NCBI RefSeq assembly: GCF_014229645.1
Contig: NZ_JAATOD010000006.1
Coordinates: forward strand, 42,088-106,087
Origin: Listeria swaminathanii
Lineage (GTDB): Bacteria > Bacillota > Bacilli > Lactobacillales > Listeriaceae
Reading direction: 5' to 3'
Length of the DNA: 64,000 nucleotides
Part shown: positions 24,818 to 33,782 of the stretch, one piece after another
Layout of the letters: the number at the start of each line of letters is the position of its first letter
Position numbering within the stretch: the stretch's first letter is position 1
The notes under the pieces: model-generated
The model's input: the letters and a program-made list of their open reading frames with translations, nothing else
What the model was told of the DNA's origin: nothing
The model's database searches: none
Made by a program: the position numbers and the translations under genes

Positions 24818-25126
24818 ATTTCTTCGCTCCTTTTTTTAGCATAAAAAAATCCCGTCGCACTTGGCACAAATTGGCCAAGAGGACGAGAATAATATTCACG
24901 TGGTTCCACCTCAATTTACTGATACTTCGCAGTACCAGCCTCCGTTAGTTCGAGACTAACAAGCTATAACGGGCTTACCCCGAGTTCACCTACTCACTTA
25001 ATTTTTCAGCAAACCAGCTCCGAGATGTGTTCGATGACGCTATCTTTATCCTTTCGCACCAACCAAGGACTCTCTTCTAAAGAATCACGCTCTACTTGTT
25101 CTGTTCGACGCTTTTACTTCTTCTTG
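24818..25126 (-). ncRNA. T-box leader (tRNA-sensing riboswitch) of the amino acid ABC transporter
   Basis: The minus strand reads a canonical T-box: stem I with AGAGAG and the GGTTGGTG apical motif (about 25046-25074), the specifier-loop segment GAACACATCTCGGAGC (around 25017-25032), the T-box sequence GAGGTGGAACCACGTG (24897-24912), then a strong terminator. The base after TGG in the T-box is A, which should pair with discriminator U73. The specifier reads ACA (Thr) if one base follows GAA, or CAC (His) if none does. Transcription should read through when the matching tRNA is uncharged. Confidence 0.92.
24843..24888 (-). terminator. T-box-controlled terminator
   Basis: Minus-strand stem CTCGTCCTCTTGGC pairing with GCCAAGTGCGACGGG, then seven T. 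The T-box antiterminator competes with it. Confidence 0.9.
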
Positions 25127-25131
25127 CTAAT

Positions 25132-25160
25132 ACTCTACCACGATAAAGTGACAGAGTCAA
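25132..25160 (-). promoter_or_regulatory. Promoter of the T-box operon
   Basis: Minus-strand -35 TTGACT (25155-25160), 17-bp spacer, -10 TAGAGT (25132-25137). It is placed immediately after the virS terminator and upstream of stem I. Confidence 0.7.
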
Positions 25161-25174
25161 CCGTTTTTTATTCA

Positions 25175-25220
25175 ACAAAAAAAGTGGTGCGCGAATCATC
25201 ATCATTCGCGCGCCACTTTC
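25175..25220 (-). terminator. virS terminator
   Basis: A long GC-rich stem AAAGTGGCGCGCGAAT pairing with ATTCGCGCACCACTTT (one mismatch), followed by a T run, directly after the virS stop codon. Confidence 0.9.
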
Positions 25221-25222
25221 TC

Positions 25223-26263
25223 TTAATCTTTCGCAATCAGTAAATAGTCATCCTTTTGTTCAAAGTAGATATTCACTTCAGTTCCTACCCCGCTTTGGGA
25301 TTGAATGCAGATTTCATGACCTAATTTTTTCGCCATTTGTTTAGCAAGATATAATCCCATACCAGTTGCTTTTTTCTCTTGACGACCAATATTGCCCGTA
25401 AAACCTTGTTCAAATACACGTGGTAAATCTTCTTCCTTAATTCCACGACCATTATCTTGAATATGCAACACTTTCTTGCCAGACGCTTCTGTATCGCACC
25501 AAACTTTCACTTCGCCGCCGCTCTCTGTGTATTTTAGTGCATTGGACAGGATTTGATCGATAATAAAGCCCAGCCATTTGCTATCCGTGCGTACATCAAT
25601 ATCCACATTTTGTAAATCCAACTTCATTTTCTTCCCAATGAAAAGTTTAGAATGACGTTTGACCGATTCGCGCACAACAGCTCCAAGGTTTTGTTCTTGA
25701 ATAAAATAATCTTTCGAGAACGTATCCAACCTAGAAAAATAAAGTGCTTGCATAACGAGTTTATCAATCGTCGTTAATTCTTCATCAATTTGTTTGAAAA
25801 TTGTTTCTGTATCGTTTAAATCTGGATTATTGATTAACATTTTACTAGCGACAACCGGGGTTTTCACTTCATGCACCCAATATAAAATAAAATCATGGTA
25901 CTCTTGTTGTTTATCTTGTAATTTACTAATTGTCCGTAATTCTTCTTTATGCTTTTTCGCCATCAGCTGATTAAAAAAGGCTTGTTCTCGTGTCCGCGGT
26001 TTTGGTAATAATTCAATGATATTTTCTTCAATTTCACCACTAACAAGTTCTTTCATTTCGCGCCAATAACTATATTTAAAGAAATAACCTAGCACTAAAT
26101 ACGAAAGCAAGAAGACTAAAACAAAGACATATAAATAAATGAAATTTCCGAGCGTTAATTTACTATTTGGATCGATGGAAATCAATACCCCGACAAAAAA
26201 CATAATACTGCAAAAAAACAATAAGAAAAATCGTTTATCTTTTATATAACTCCACCAGTTCAT
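25223..26263 (-). CDS. virS: Sensor histidine kinase VirS (BceS-like, intramembrane sensing)
   Basis: 346 residues: two N-terminal membrane helices (~11-30 and 40-62) with almost no extracellular loop, then the H-box YWVHEVKTPV with phospho-acceptor His131, N-box SNALKYT and G boxes DNGRGI and GMGLYLA. Kinases of this build do not sense the signal alone; they read the state of a BceAB-type ABC transporter, here VirAB. Identity as VirS rests on the virR-lmo1744-lmo1743-adeC-virS order known in Listeria. It is separated from virR by three genes, which is unusual for a two-component pair. Confidence 0.92.
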   Translation of the reverse strand: MNWWSYIKDKRFFLLFFCSIMFFVGVLISIDPNSKLTLGNFIYLYVFVLVFLLSYLVLGYFFKYSYWREMKELVSGEIEENIIELLPKPRTREQAFFNQLMAKKHKEELRTISKLQDKQQEYHDFILYWVHEVKTPVVASKMLINNPDLNDTETIFKQIDEELTTIDKLVMQALYFSRLDTFSKDYFIQEQNLGAVVRESVKRHSKLFIGKKMKLDLQNVDIDVRTDSKWLGFIIDQILSNALKYTESGGEVKVWCDTEASGKKVLHIQDNGRGIKEEDLPRVFEQGFTGNIGRQEKKATGMGLYLAKQMAKKLGHEICIQSQSGVGTEVNIYFEQKDDYLLIAKD

Positions 26264-26283
26264 GTCGTACCTCCTCGCTATGG

Positions 26284-28026
26284 TTAGTTTACTTCATTTG
26301 GAATAATTTGAAACGTAGCAAAATCAAACAAGCCTTGATCGGTTAATTTTAATTCTGGGATAACTGGTAAGGTCAAGAACGACAAGGTTAAAAATGGATC
26401 AAAACCTTTGGCATGACTAATTTGATTAAAGGCATTTAAAAGACCTGCTAAATCCGTTTCCACTTCTTCATATGGCTTATCGCTAAGAAGACCTGCAATC
26501 GGAAGCGCCAAATCATGCAGTACTTTACCAGACGCATCCACTACAGCAATACCGCCACCTGTTTTGGTGATATGGTCAATAGCAGCTTTCATTGCTTCAT
26601 CACTGACACCAACTGCGACAATATTATGGGAATCATGGGCAACAGTTGTAGCAATCGCGCCTTCTGTTAAACCAAAGCCTTTTACAATACCAACGCCAAC
26701 ACAGCCAGTATCGTGATGCCGCTCTACAACAGCCATTTTGAGCAAATCATTTTCTACAGTAGGAATAAATTTCCCGTTTTGAATAGTGACTTGTTCGATG
26801 CGCTTTTCTGTAAATAAACTGTTTGGCTGCATTCCGATTACATAGCACGTTTCTTTTGTTAAAGTTAACGCTAAATCTTGCAGGCTTAAATGGTGATTAA
26901 TTGGTGGTGATACGAACGGTACTGCGGCTTGTTTCCTGAAAGCAGCTTCCTTTCGAACGCCATTTTCCACAACGACTTCTCCATTTTTCAAAACTTTGCT
27001 GATTTCTACGGTTTGTAAGTCGGTTAGAAAAACGATATCTGCTTGGTATCCCGCGGCAATCGCGCCGAGATACGGTAAATTATGACAATTAGCCGCATTA
27101 ATCGTTGCCATTTGGATGGCGGTTATTGGTTCTATTCCATTTTTAATTGCTAACTCGATATTGTAGTTGATGGAGCCTTCTGTAATCAAATCATTAATCA
27201 GTTTATCATCTGTGCAAAAACAAAAACGATGGCTATTTTTTTCAGAAACGGCAGGAATGGTTTGAAGCAAATCGCGACCAACTGTCCCTTCGCGTAGCAT
27301 TACAAACATACCGGCACGTAAGCGGTCTGTAGCTTCTTTCGCCGTGGTGCTCTCGTGGTCTGTTCGAATGCCAACTGCCAGATAATTATTCAAATCAGCG
27401 CTAGTTAAGCCGGCACCGTGGCCATCAATTCGACCGCCCTCTTTTTTAGCATCGATTATTTTCGTTAAAATATCATCGCTGCCCTTTGCTACGGACGGAA
27501 AATCCATTACTTCGGCAAGGCCGATTACTTTTTCATGTCTATAAAGTGGGTGGAGTTTCTCGGCGTGTAGTGTTTCTCCATTATGTTCACCTTCTGTTGC
27601 GGGAACGCTTGAAGGAAGCATTACAAACATATCTAGTGGAGCCCCTTTGGCATCTTCTAGCATAAACTCGATTCCTTTTTCTCCAGCAACATTGGCAATT
27701 TCATGTGGATCGGTCACGATAGTTGTTACCCCATTTGGCAGTAATACACGTGCAAACTCAGATGGCGTCACCATTGCGCTTTCCACGTGCACATGCGCAT
27801 CAATAAAGCCAGGAGCAATAAACGCCCCAGCAGCATCTATGACTTTTTCTGCATCCGGAAAATTACCAATGCCGGCGATATAGCCATTTTTAATAGCGAT
27901 ATCTCCGTCCATGATTTCTCCAGAAAAAACATTTATTATTCGTCCATTCTTAATGACTAAATCTGCTTTTGCGCGCCCATCACTGACCGCAACACGCTCT
28001 TGTAGTTGTTTTAAATTCTCCACCAA
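26284..28026 (-). CDS. adeC: Adenine deaminase
   Basis: 580-residue amidohydrolase that converts adenine to hypoxanthine and ammonia (purine salvage). It has the metal-binding DAHVHVES near residue 76, HGAGL, FCTDDK and the C-terminal AdeC domain with TVAHDSHNIVAVG. Start is GTG at 28026 behind GGAGGCGAAATTTG. It lies between virR and virS on the same strand, 20 bp before virS, so it is probably co-transcribed with the kinase. No functional link with envelope stress is evident. Confidence 0.95.
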   Translation of the reverse strand: MVENLKQLQERVAVSDGRAKADLVIKNGRIINVFSGEIMDGDIAIKNGYIAGIGNFPDAEKVIDAAGAFIAPGFIDAHVHVESAMVTPSEFARVLLPNGVTTIVTDPHEIANVAGEKGIEFMLEDAKGAPLDMFVMLPSSVPATEGEHNGETLHAEKLHPLYRHEKVIGLAEVMDFPSVAKGSDDILTKIIDAKKEGGRIDGHGAGLTSADLNNYLAVGIRTDHESTTAKEATDRLRAGMFVMLREGTVGRDLLQTIPAVSEKNSHRFCFCTDDKLINDLITEGSINYNIELAIKNGIEPITAIQMATINAANCHNLPYLGAIAAGYQADIVFLTDLQTVEISKVLKNGEVVVENGVRKEAAFRKQAAVPFVSPPINHHLSLQDLALTLTKETCYVIGMQPNSLFTEKRIEQVTIQNGKFIPTVENDLLKMAVVERHHDTGCVGVGIVKGFGLTEGAIATTVAHDSHNIVAVGVSDEAMKAAIDHITKTGGGIAVVDASGKVLHDLALPIAGLLSDKPYEEVETDLAGLLNAFNQISHAKGFDPFLTLSFLTLPVIPELKLTDQGLFDFATFQIIPNEVN

Positions 28027-28042
28027 ATTTCGCCTCCGTCAA

Positions 28043-28501
28043 TTAAGCTTCAAAGAAACCTTCATCAAGCAAGTAACCTTCCGCACTTTCTATTGTTGGG
28101 AAAACTGCTTCTAAATTCTCGCCTGTATAAATAACCCACATTTTATTTTCGTATACAAGTGATAATTTTTCACCGCTATTATCTTGGTATATTTTTGTTA
28201 ATCCTTCTTTATAGCCATCTTCATCACTATCCATAAAATCTTTCGCTTCAAGTAACAATACCCGAATTTCATTTTCAGAGTAATCTTTTACGTTCACATA
28301 GCCTTGTTTGTCGAGTGGCTCTACTTCTAAAAATGGTGCATAGACAAAAGCATTGCCGTTTGGGTGCAGATGTTTGACGATAATTTTCTTGTCTCGTTTG
28401 CTTGCTGGATAATGCACGTTGATACGGCCCATAGAAATTTCATGTAGTTCAAAACCGTCGATTGCTTCTATCAGTGCCTTTTTTTCCTCAAAGTTTAACA
28501 T
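28043..28501 (-). CDS. Uncharacterised protein of the virR-virS region
   Basis: 152 residues, soluble, acidic, without a signal peptide, membrane helix or motif I recognise. It contains alternating charged beta-like segments such as KLSLVYENKMWVIYTGENLE, suggesting a small alpha/beta fold. It lies 16 bp upstream of adeC and 21 bp downstream of the epimerase-like gene, so it belongs to the same operon. It corresponds by position to lmo1743, to my knowledge of unknown function. Confidence 0.85.
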   Translation of the reverse strand: MLNFEEKKALIEAIDGFELHEISMGRINVHYPASKRDKKIIVKHLHPNGNAFVYAPFLEVEPLDKQGYVNVKDYSENEIRVLLLEAKDFMDSDEDGYKEGLTKIYQDNSGEKLSLVYENKMWVIYTGENLEAVFPTIESAEGYLLDEGFFEA

Positions 28502-28522
28502 AATGTATTTTTTCCTCCAAAA

Positions 28523-29398
28523 TTAATTTTCTTTTAAAATATCCGTCACTAAAGCTGGTAGCCATTCTTTTAAATCACTAAAAATAAATCCAGCTTCTTT
28601 TGCTTTCGTGTTATCTAAATAATAGGTTTTTTCAAGGCCAAATGGGGAATCATCCTCATCATCCGTTACTTCTTCTACTAGTGCTAGTTCGCCAGTTTTG
28701 GCTTCTAGCATTTTGATGAATGTATTTAAAGCATATGTTCCGTCAGATGCCGCGTTGATAGGTCCGGTCAAATCTGATTCCACTCCAACCCATTCTAAAA
28801 AGTGAGCCGCTTCGTCTGAAGTAATAAAGCCTATCTCCGCTTGTCCATTGCTAATCCCAATTTCTTGGTGTTTCTTAATATGATCAATATGAAAATGAAG
28901 TCGTTTTGTATAATCGTCCAGTCCAAGCACTATTGGAAAACGTACGGCAACGACTGGAAAAGTGGCTTTTTGGAAAAATACGGCTTCGGCAAGTCGCTTT
29001 CCTTCACCGTAATCAAAGTCTTCCTTGTCCCCAATAACAATTTCATAATGTTCAGGATTAAAGTCCTCTTCGACTAAAGCGCGTCCTTTTTGGCTATAGA
29101 CAGAGAGTGATGACGTATATATGTATCGTTTTACTTTTCCTTTAAAGGCATCTACTGCATAGAGCGCCTCTTTTGGTGAAAAACAAATATTATCGTAAAT
29201 AACATCCCATTCTTCTTTTGCTAATTGAAATAAATCATCTCTTGATTCTCGATTTAAAATAACCCGTTTGACAGAATCGCCAAAATTATCATCTGTTTTG
29301 CCCCTTGTACCAATTGTGACGTCATGCCCTTCTGAAATAAGTCTCTCCACTAATTTCTTTCCAAAAAAGCGCGTACCACCGAATACTAAAACCTTCAT
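28523..29398 (-). CDS. NAD-dependent epimerase/dehydratase family protein
   Basis: 291-residue extended SDR-type protein. The N-terminal nucleotide loop is GGTRFFGKKL (GxxGxxG-like), with a DNICFSPKEALYAVDAF segment and YIYTSSLSVY. The catalytic YxxxK appears as YGEGKR. Such proteins act on nucleotide sugars or as redox chaperones; the substrate is unknown. It follows the hairpin terminator after virR with no room for a promoter, so it relies on read-through or a promoter inside virR. Confidence 0.87.
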   Translation of the reverse strand: MKVLVFGGTRFFGKKLVERLISEGHDVTIGTRGKTDDNFGDSVKRVILNRESRDDLFQLAKEEWDVIYDNICFSPKEALYAVDAFKGKVKRYIYTSSLSVYSQKGRALVEEDFNPEHYEIVIGDKEDFDYGEGKRLAEAVFFQKATFPVVAVRFPIVLGLDDYTKRLHFHIDHIKKHQEIGISNGQAEIGFITSDEAAHFLEWVGVESDLTGPINAASDGTYALNTFIKMLEAKTGELALVEEVTDDEDDSPFGLEKTYYLDNTKAKEAGFIFSDLKEWLPALVTDILKEN

Positions 29399-29418
29399 TT
29401 TGACTCCTCCTTTATTTA

Positions 29419-29465
29419 CAAAAACAGGAAGTTCGCGTTTTTTGGCGCTATCTTCCTGTTTTCTT
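29419..29465 (-). terminator. Terminator/attenuator between virR and the epimerase-like gene
   Basis: Minus-strand stem AAACAGGAAG/CTTCCTGTTT with a ~27-base loop, followed by TTTTTG. It lies in the 69-bp gap after virR and only ~20 bases before the next start, so it would separate virR from the genes leading to virS. Confidence 0.75.
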
Positions 29466-29467
29466 CC

Positions 29468-30145
29468 TCATTCAATCATATAACCTTGGCCTTTTTTCGT
29501 TTTGATAAATTCACCTAAACCAATTTCTGCTAGTTTTTTACGAATTCGTACGACGTTAACCGTCAGCGTATTATCATCAACAAAACTTTCATCTTCCCAA
29601 AGTGCGCGCATAATTTCATCGCGACTTACGATGCTGCCTTTTTGTTTCATTAGTTCATATAAAATTAAAAATTCATTTTTTGTTAGCTCAATTTTATCTT
29701 CTAAATGTGTGAGAGTATTCGTATCGATGTGAAGGAAGACATTATTGTGCTCCATTACGTTAGCTTCTTCTAAATCTGCATAAGAATATGTTCGTCTTAA
29801 AAGTGCGTTAATCCGCGCCATTAGTACATCAAGGTCCACTGGTTTCTCAATATAATAATCTGCTCCCATATTCATGCCCATAATTTGGTCCATTCGTGAA
29901 TTACGTGATGATAAAAAGATAATTGGTACATTTGACACTTCTCGGATTTGGTTACACCAATAAAAACCATCAAAGAAAGGAAGATTGACATCCAAAATAA
30001 CTAATTGGGGTTCAAAAGATAAAAACTCTTGTAAAATATTGTTAAAATCCTCTACTACACCAATCTCAAATCCCCATTTGCTTAAATGTTTCCGGATTGT
30101 ATCACGAATTACTTCATCATCTTCCACGATATATACCTTCACCAT
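29468..30145 (-). CDS. virR: Response regulator VirR (OmpR family)
   Basis: 225-residue regulator: receiver domain with the acidic pocket EDD (8-10), phospho-acceptor Asp52 in LVILDVN and the conserved Lys in EKPVD; then an OmpR-type winged helix (DDNTLTVNVVRIRKKL). In L. monocytogenes VirR controls dltABCD, mprF and virAB and is needed for virulence and resistance to cationic peptides (from memory). RBS GAGGAGGT precedes the ATG. It is downstream of virAB, which supplies the signal in BceAB-type systems. Confidence 0.93.
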   Translation of the reverse strand: MVKVYIVEDDEVIRDTIRKHLSKWGFEIGVVEDFNNILQEFLSFEPQLVILDVNLPFFDGFYWCNQIREVSNVPIIFLSSRNSRMDQIMGMNMGADYYIEKPVDLDVLMARINALLRRTYSYADLEEANVMEHNNVFLHIDTNTLTHLEDKIELTKNEFLILYELMKQKGSIVSRDEIMRALWEDESFVDDNTLTVNVVRIRKKLAEIGLGEFIKTKKGQGYMIE

Positions 30146-30206
30146 TTCTAGTACCTCCTCAGCAGAACTCTCTTTTCATTTTAGCTGAATTAACCGCAAA
30201 AGCCAA

Positions 30207-32186
30207 TTACTTTTTATTTCCCATTACAATTTTGGTAAAAGAATCAATACATAAAAAGTAATACGCGGTGTAACACACAATATAAATACCGGTTCCAATT
30301 AATACTGGATACTTAATATTATCCATTAAATTAATAGAAATACCCCATAACGCAGCCATTGAATGTGCAATTCCGAAAAACAATGGAATCACAAAAATCG
30401 GCCAGACTTGCTTGGAAATAATCTTACGTACTTCTTTTTCAGTCACACCTAATTTAAATAAAATATCAAATTTGTCTTTTTCTGATACAGCATCTGTTAC
30501 AAGTTTAAAGTAAATAATACTTCCTGTTGCTAAAAAGAAGACAACACCAATAAAAATACCAATAAATAATAACGAACCCACCAATGTGGAAATCAAATGA
30601 TAATTCGTATAATACGAAGAAACATTTTCTGAAAATAGTGATGGCTCTCCGTCCACAATAGTTTGCACTTTTTTATCCAAACTTTCACTATGATTCGGGT
30701 TCGTAATATCAAACATTTCGACAGATTCCGGCTCGAAAAGTCGCTCCAAAACTTCATAATAATCATCGGATACAACGAGCGTTTCATAAGAAATCCCTGT
30801 ATTAAAAATCGAATACTCGCGGAAATCCACTACTTTGATTGGTGGCAAGTTTTTAGCAATGGGCTCATTCGACTGAACAACCATTTTACGAGTAAGCCAT
30901 TTTTCTTGCACTTCTGGTCTTGCATAATAAGTGTTTTTTCCGAGCAAGATTGCATCCCCGTAAGCTAGTTTTTTGGGGCGTTTAAAGTCACTCTGCTGTC
31001 GTTCGCCAATTCGAATATACTCTGACTCAGATACAACCGTATGAATCATGTTATCCATACGCATTCTATATTTAGGAATATCTTTATATTCAAGTACAGC
31101 GCTAACCATCTCTGCTTGCATCAAACTTTGCAGCTTATGATCTTGGTCATCATGAATCGTTTGAATAATCTCAGCCTCTTGCTTTGCCGAAATATCAAGC
31201 ACCTGATAACTAGAAGGATTCTCTGCTGAAATATCATTAATCGTTCGGACATAAAAACTACTCATCGAACCAATAATCGTCAGCGTTGTCGCACTTAGTA
31301 CAGCAATCATCGCAATCGTTCCAGCATTTTTCTTCAACCTAAAACGAAGCGAAGTCACACCAATAATATTCGTCCCATTATAAAAGAAATGTTTATTATT
31401 ATATAATTTACGGATTAAATACGGCGTGCCAAACCTGACCATGAGCCACGTTCCTAAAATGACCGCCCCTAGTATGACTAAAATTAAATCAAAAAAATCA
31501 TATTTCAACCAAATGGCCGATTCCTCAATATTTCTCGTTGCTAAATAATAACCAAAGACAATTAAAGCAAGTCCAATTAACATTAAACTAAAAGAACCTT
31601 TAGCAACTTTTTCTTCTCTTTCATCGTTTTTAAATAGTTGACTCAAATTATAACGTAATACAATGAAAATCGCGTAAACTGATGTGAAAAGCATAATGCT
31701 GAAAAAGACAAGCATCGTATCAAGAATAGCCTTAAATGAAATGATAAACTCGGCATCTATCGCTAAACCAACAATCCAAAACAACAGCATCGCAAATAAT
31801 TTAGAAGAAAAAATACCAATTAAAATACCAAACAAAGTAGCCAGCATATAAAGCATAGCATTTTCAAAAAACAATACTAAGACCACTTGTGATTTCCGCA
31901 AACCAAGCAATGAATACAAGCCTATTTCTCGTTTTCGTCTTTTAAGGAAAAAGCTATTGGAATAAAAGATAAAAAAGAAGATAAACAATATCAACAAAAT
32001 ACTTGCTGAAGAAAACATCGCCGGTCCGAATAGCTCCCAGCGTTTAAAAACCGTCTCAATTAGCGGATTATAAGACAACGAAACAAACGTAAAAAACACT
32101 AACACACAGACAATAAGCGAAACAAAATAAACAATATATTGATTAAAATTCTTTCGCATATTAGTCAGCGCAACTTTAAATAACAT
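30207..32186 (-). CDS. virB: BceAB-type ABC transporter permease VirB (AnrB)
   Basis: About 659-residue permease with the ten-helix layout and one large (~200 residue) extracellular domain typical of BceB proteins. An in-frame ATG at 32219 lies inside virA, but GGAGGTGGCGAAAACG places the real start at ATG 32186 (MLFKVALTNMRKN), an 11-bp overlap with virA. Its orthologue, lmo1746, contributes to nisin and bacitracin resistance and acts as the sensor input for VirRS (from memory). The C-terminal helices carry the FtsX-like fold (GVTEKEVRKII). Confidence 0.93.
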   Translation of the reverse strand: MLFKVALTNMRKNFNQYIVYFVSLIVCVLVFFTFVSLSYNPLIETVFKRWELFGPAMFSSASILLILFIFFFIFYSNSFFLKRRKREIGLYSLLGLRKSQVVLVLFFENAMLYMLATLFGILIGIFSSKLFAMLLFWIVGLAIDAEFIISFKAILDTMLVFFSIMLFTSVYAIFIVLRYNLSQLFKNDEREEKVAKGSFSLMLIGLALIVFGYYLATRNIEESAIWLKYDFFDLILVILGAVILGTWLMVRFGTPYLIRKLYNNKHFFYNGTNIIGVTSLRFRLKKNAGTIAMIAVLSATTLTIIGSMSSFYVRTINDISAENPSSYQVLDISAKQEAEIIQTIHDDQDHKLQSLMQAEMVSAVLEYKDIPKYRMRMDNMIHTVVSESEYIRIGERQQSDFKRPKKLAYGDAILLGKNTYYARPEVQEKWLTRKMVVQSNEPIAKNLPPIKVVDFREYSIFNTGISYETLVVSDDYYEVLERLFEPESVEMFDITNPNHSESLDKKVQTIVDGEPSLFSENVSSYYTNYHLISTLVGSLLFIGIFIGVVFFLATGSIIYFKLVTDAVSEKDKFDILFKLGVTEKEVRKIISKQVWPIFVIPLFFGIAHSMAALWGISINLMDNIKYPVLIGTGIYIVCYTAYYFLCIDSFTKIVMGNKK

Positions 32187-32943
32187 CGTTTTCGCCACCT
32201 CCAAGAAGCGCCAACACATCTAACACCTTTTGGAAAAATTGTTTTCTTGAACTTGTTCCGCGGTAGATTTCTGTGAAAATTTCGCCGTCTTTAATAAACA
32301 TAATTCGTTCGCAGTAACTGGCTGCAAAGGCATCGTGCGTCACCATCATAATCGTAGAATCGCGCACATCTTTTGCTTGAGAAAGCCCTTCTAACAAGTT
32401 TGTCGCAGCTTTAGAATCGAGTGCTCCGGTAGGCTCATCCGCGAAAATTAGTGTTGGCTCTGTAATCATGGCCCGACAAACCGCCGTTCGCTGCTTTTGT
32501 CCGCCCGATATTTCTGTAGGATATTTATTCCGCAATTCAAAAATCCCAAACTGGCGTGCAATAATTTCAAAACGTTCATCAATTTCGGCTTGTTTAATAT
32601 GAGCAAGTGCTAGTGGTAAAACGATATTATCTTTCACTGTCATCGTATCTAATAAATTATAATCCTGAAAAATAAAACCAAGCTGATCGCGTCTAAAAAC
32701 GGCCAATTCTTTCCCATTCATATTCGAAATGAGTTTTCCGCCAATCTCAATTTCCCCAGATGTCGGTTTATCTATAGAGGACAACACATTTAATAAAGTA
32801 GATTTCCCCGCACCAGAAGGACCCATAATTCCAACAAATGAGCCTTTTTCTATTTCTAAACTAATACTTCCAATCGCAGAAAACAAATTGCCTTTTGACC
32901 CGTATACTTTTCTGACTTTATGCGCCTTTAGCACTGTTTCCAT
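32176..32943 (-). CDS. virA: BceAB-type ABC transporter ATPase VirA (AnrA)
   Basis: 255-residue ATPase of the MacB/LolD/BceA subgroup: Walker A GPSGAGKST, Q-loop FQDYNLLD, signature SGGQKQR, Walker B LIFADEPTGALD and switch His in VTHD. It drives VirB in antimicrobial peptide detoxification and signalling to VirS. First gene of virAB-virR; the upstream 130 bp should contain a VirR-regulated promoter, but I cannot point to a convincing box. Confidence 0.93.
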   Translation of the reverse strand: METVLKAHKVRKVYGSKGNLFSAIGSISLEIEKGSFVGIMGPSGAGKSTLLNVLSSIDKPTSGEIEIGGKLISNMNGKELAVFRRDQLGFIFQDYNLLDTMTVKDNIVLPLALAHIKQAEIDERFEIIARQFGIFELRNKYPTEISGGQKQRTAVCRAMITEPTLIFADEPTGALDSKAATNLLEGLSQAKDVRDSTIMMVTHDAFAASYCERIMFIKDGEIFTEIYRGTSSRKQFFQKVLDVLALLGGGENDVI

Positions 32944-33025
32944 TGTATTCCTCCCGTTACGTTCATTATTTGGTTATTTTACCTTACTTTTAGTTAAGAT
33001 ACTATGGGCTATAGTTGTATTTATC

Positions 33026-33071
33026 AAAAAAAATCACTTCCCTATTTTAATAAAAACAGACAAATGATTTT
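33026..33071 (-). terminator. Weak terminator after the small membrane protein gene
   Basis: Minus-strand stem AATCATTT/AAGTGATT (one G-U pair) with a ~22-base loop followed by eight T. Confidence 0.55.
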
Positions 33072-33076
33072 TCTTC

Positions 33077-33586
33077 TTATTTCTTTTCCACGAAGATTTC
33101 CGTGCCAATTGTTTCGTCATCTGTATAGGTTTCTCGCATTGATTGAATGAGCTTTTCTAGTTCTTCTAAACTGATGGAAACGTCAGCAGCAATAATATCC
33201 CACGCTACCTCCGCTCGGCCATTAATCGATGTCATGATTTTTAATCTACCTTGCGAAAAAAGCATAATTGCAGGCTTCTTCAATTCCGTTGCTTTAATTT
33301 CGTTCCATGGCTTAAAATCACCACGATAAGCAACTCCCCGTTCTGTTAACTCTACTGTTGGAGCGATATTAATTAAACGTAGCAACGGACGTAAAACACA
33401 AAGACCGATAAACACGAGTAAAATTATTTCTTCTACGCCATTGACGCCTTTGATATGACTAAAAACAACATAAAGCAATAATCCAACTGCCATCCAAAGT
33501 AAACAACTGGAAAAAATCAAACGACGATTTACTCCAAATTCGATTTTCTCTGTTTTCTCTGCTTGTTCTAGCTCATTTTCTATCAT
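33077..33586 (-). CDS. Two-helix membrane protein with cytoplasmic PH-like domain, function unknown
   Basis: 169 residues: two adjacent membrane helices (roughly 29-47 and 54-72) followed by a hydrophilic segment in a pattern (VELTERGVAYRGDFKPWNEI) seen in bacterial PH-like/STM3941-type proteins. I do not recognise a specific function. It lies upstream of virA but has its own promoter (TTTCCA, 17 bp, TACAAT near 33.6 kb) and a weak terminator, so a link to VirAB is not shown. Confidence 0.8.
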   Translation of the reverse strand: MIENELEQAEKTEKIEFGVNRRLIFSSCLLWMAVGLLLYVVFSHIKGVNGVEEIILLVFIGLCVLRPLLRLINIAPTVELTERGVAYRGDFKPWNEIKATELKKPAIMLFSQGRLKIMTSINGRAEVAWDIIAADVSISLEELEKLIQSMRETYTDDETIGTEIFVEKK

Positions 33587-33698
33587 TATTTTCCCCCAGT
33601 TTCACAGCTCTATTATTTCTATTGTACTAGAAATATACTACAATGGAAAGGAGGCTTTCTTTTTTCTGTAGAAGGCGTATTAAAATGATAAATTTCGG

Positions 33699-33726
33699 TT
33701 GACCTTTTTAGCATTTGTGATATAAT
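33699..33726 (+). promoter_or_regulatory. Promoter of aroK
   Basis: -35 TTGACC (33699-33704), 16-bp spacer, -10 TATAAT (33721-33726), giving a leader of about 50 nt before the RBS AAAGGAGGAG. Confidence 0.8.
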
Positions 33727-33782
33727 TTCTTTAATGCTTTTAAGTAGTAAAATGTAATAATCAAATAAAGGAGGAGAACATC

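Noticed and set aside
32187..32219. virB start at ATG 32219
   Set aside because: No RBS; the ATG at 32186 has GGAGG and begins the first membrane helix.
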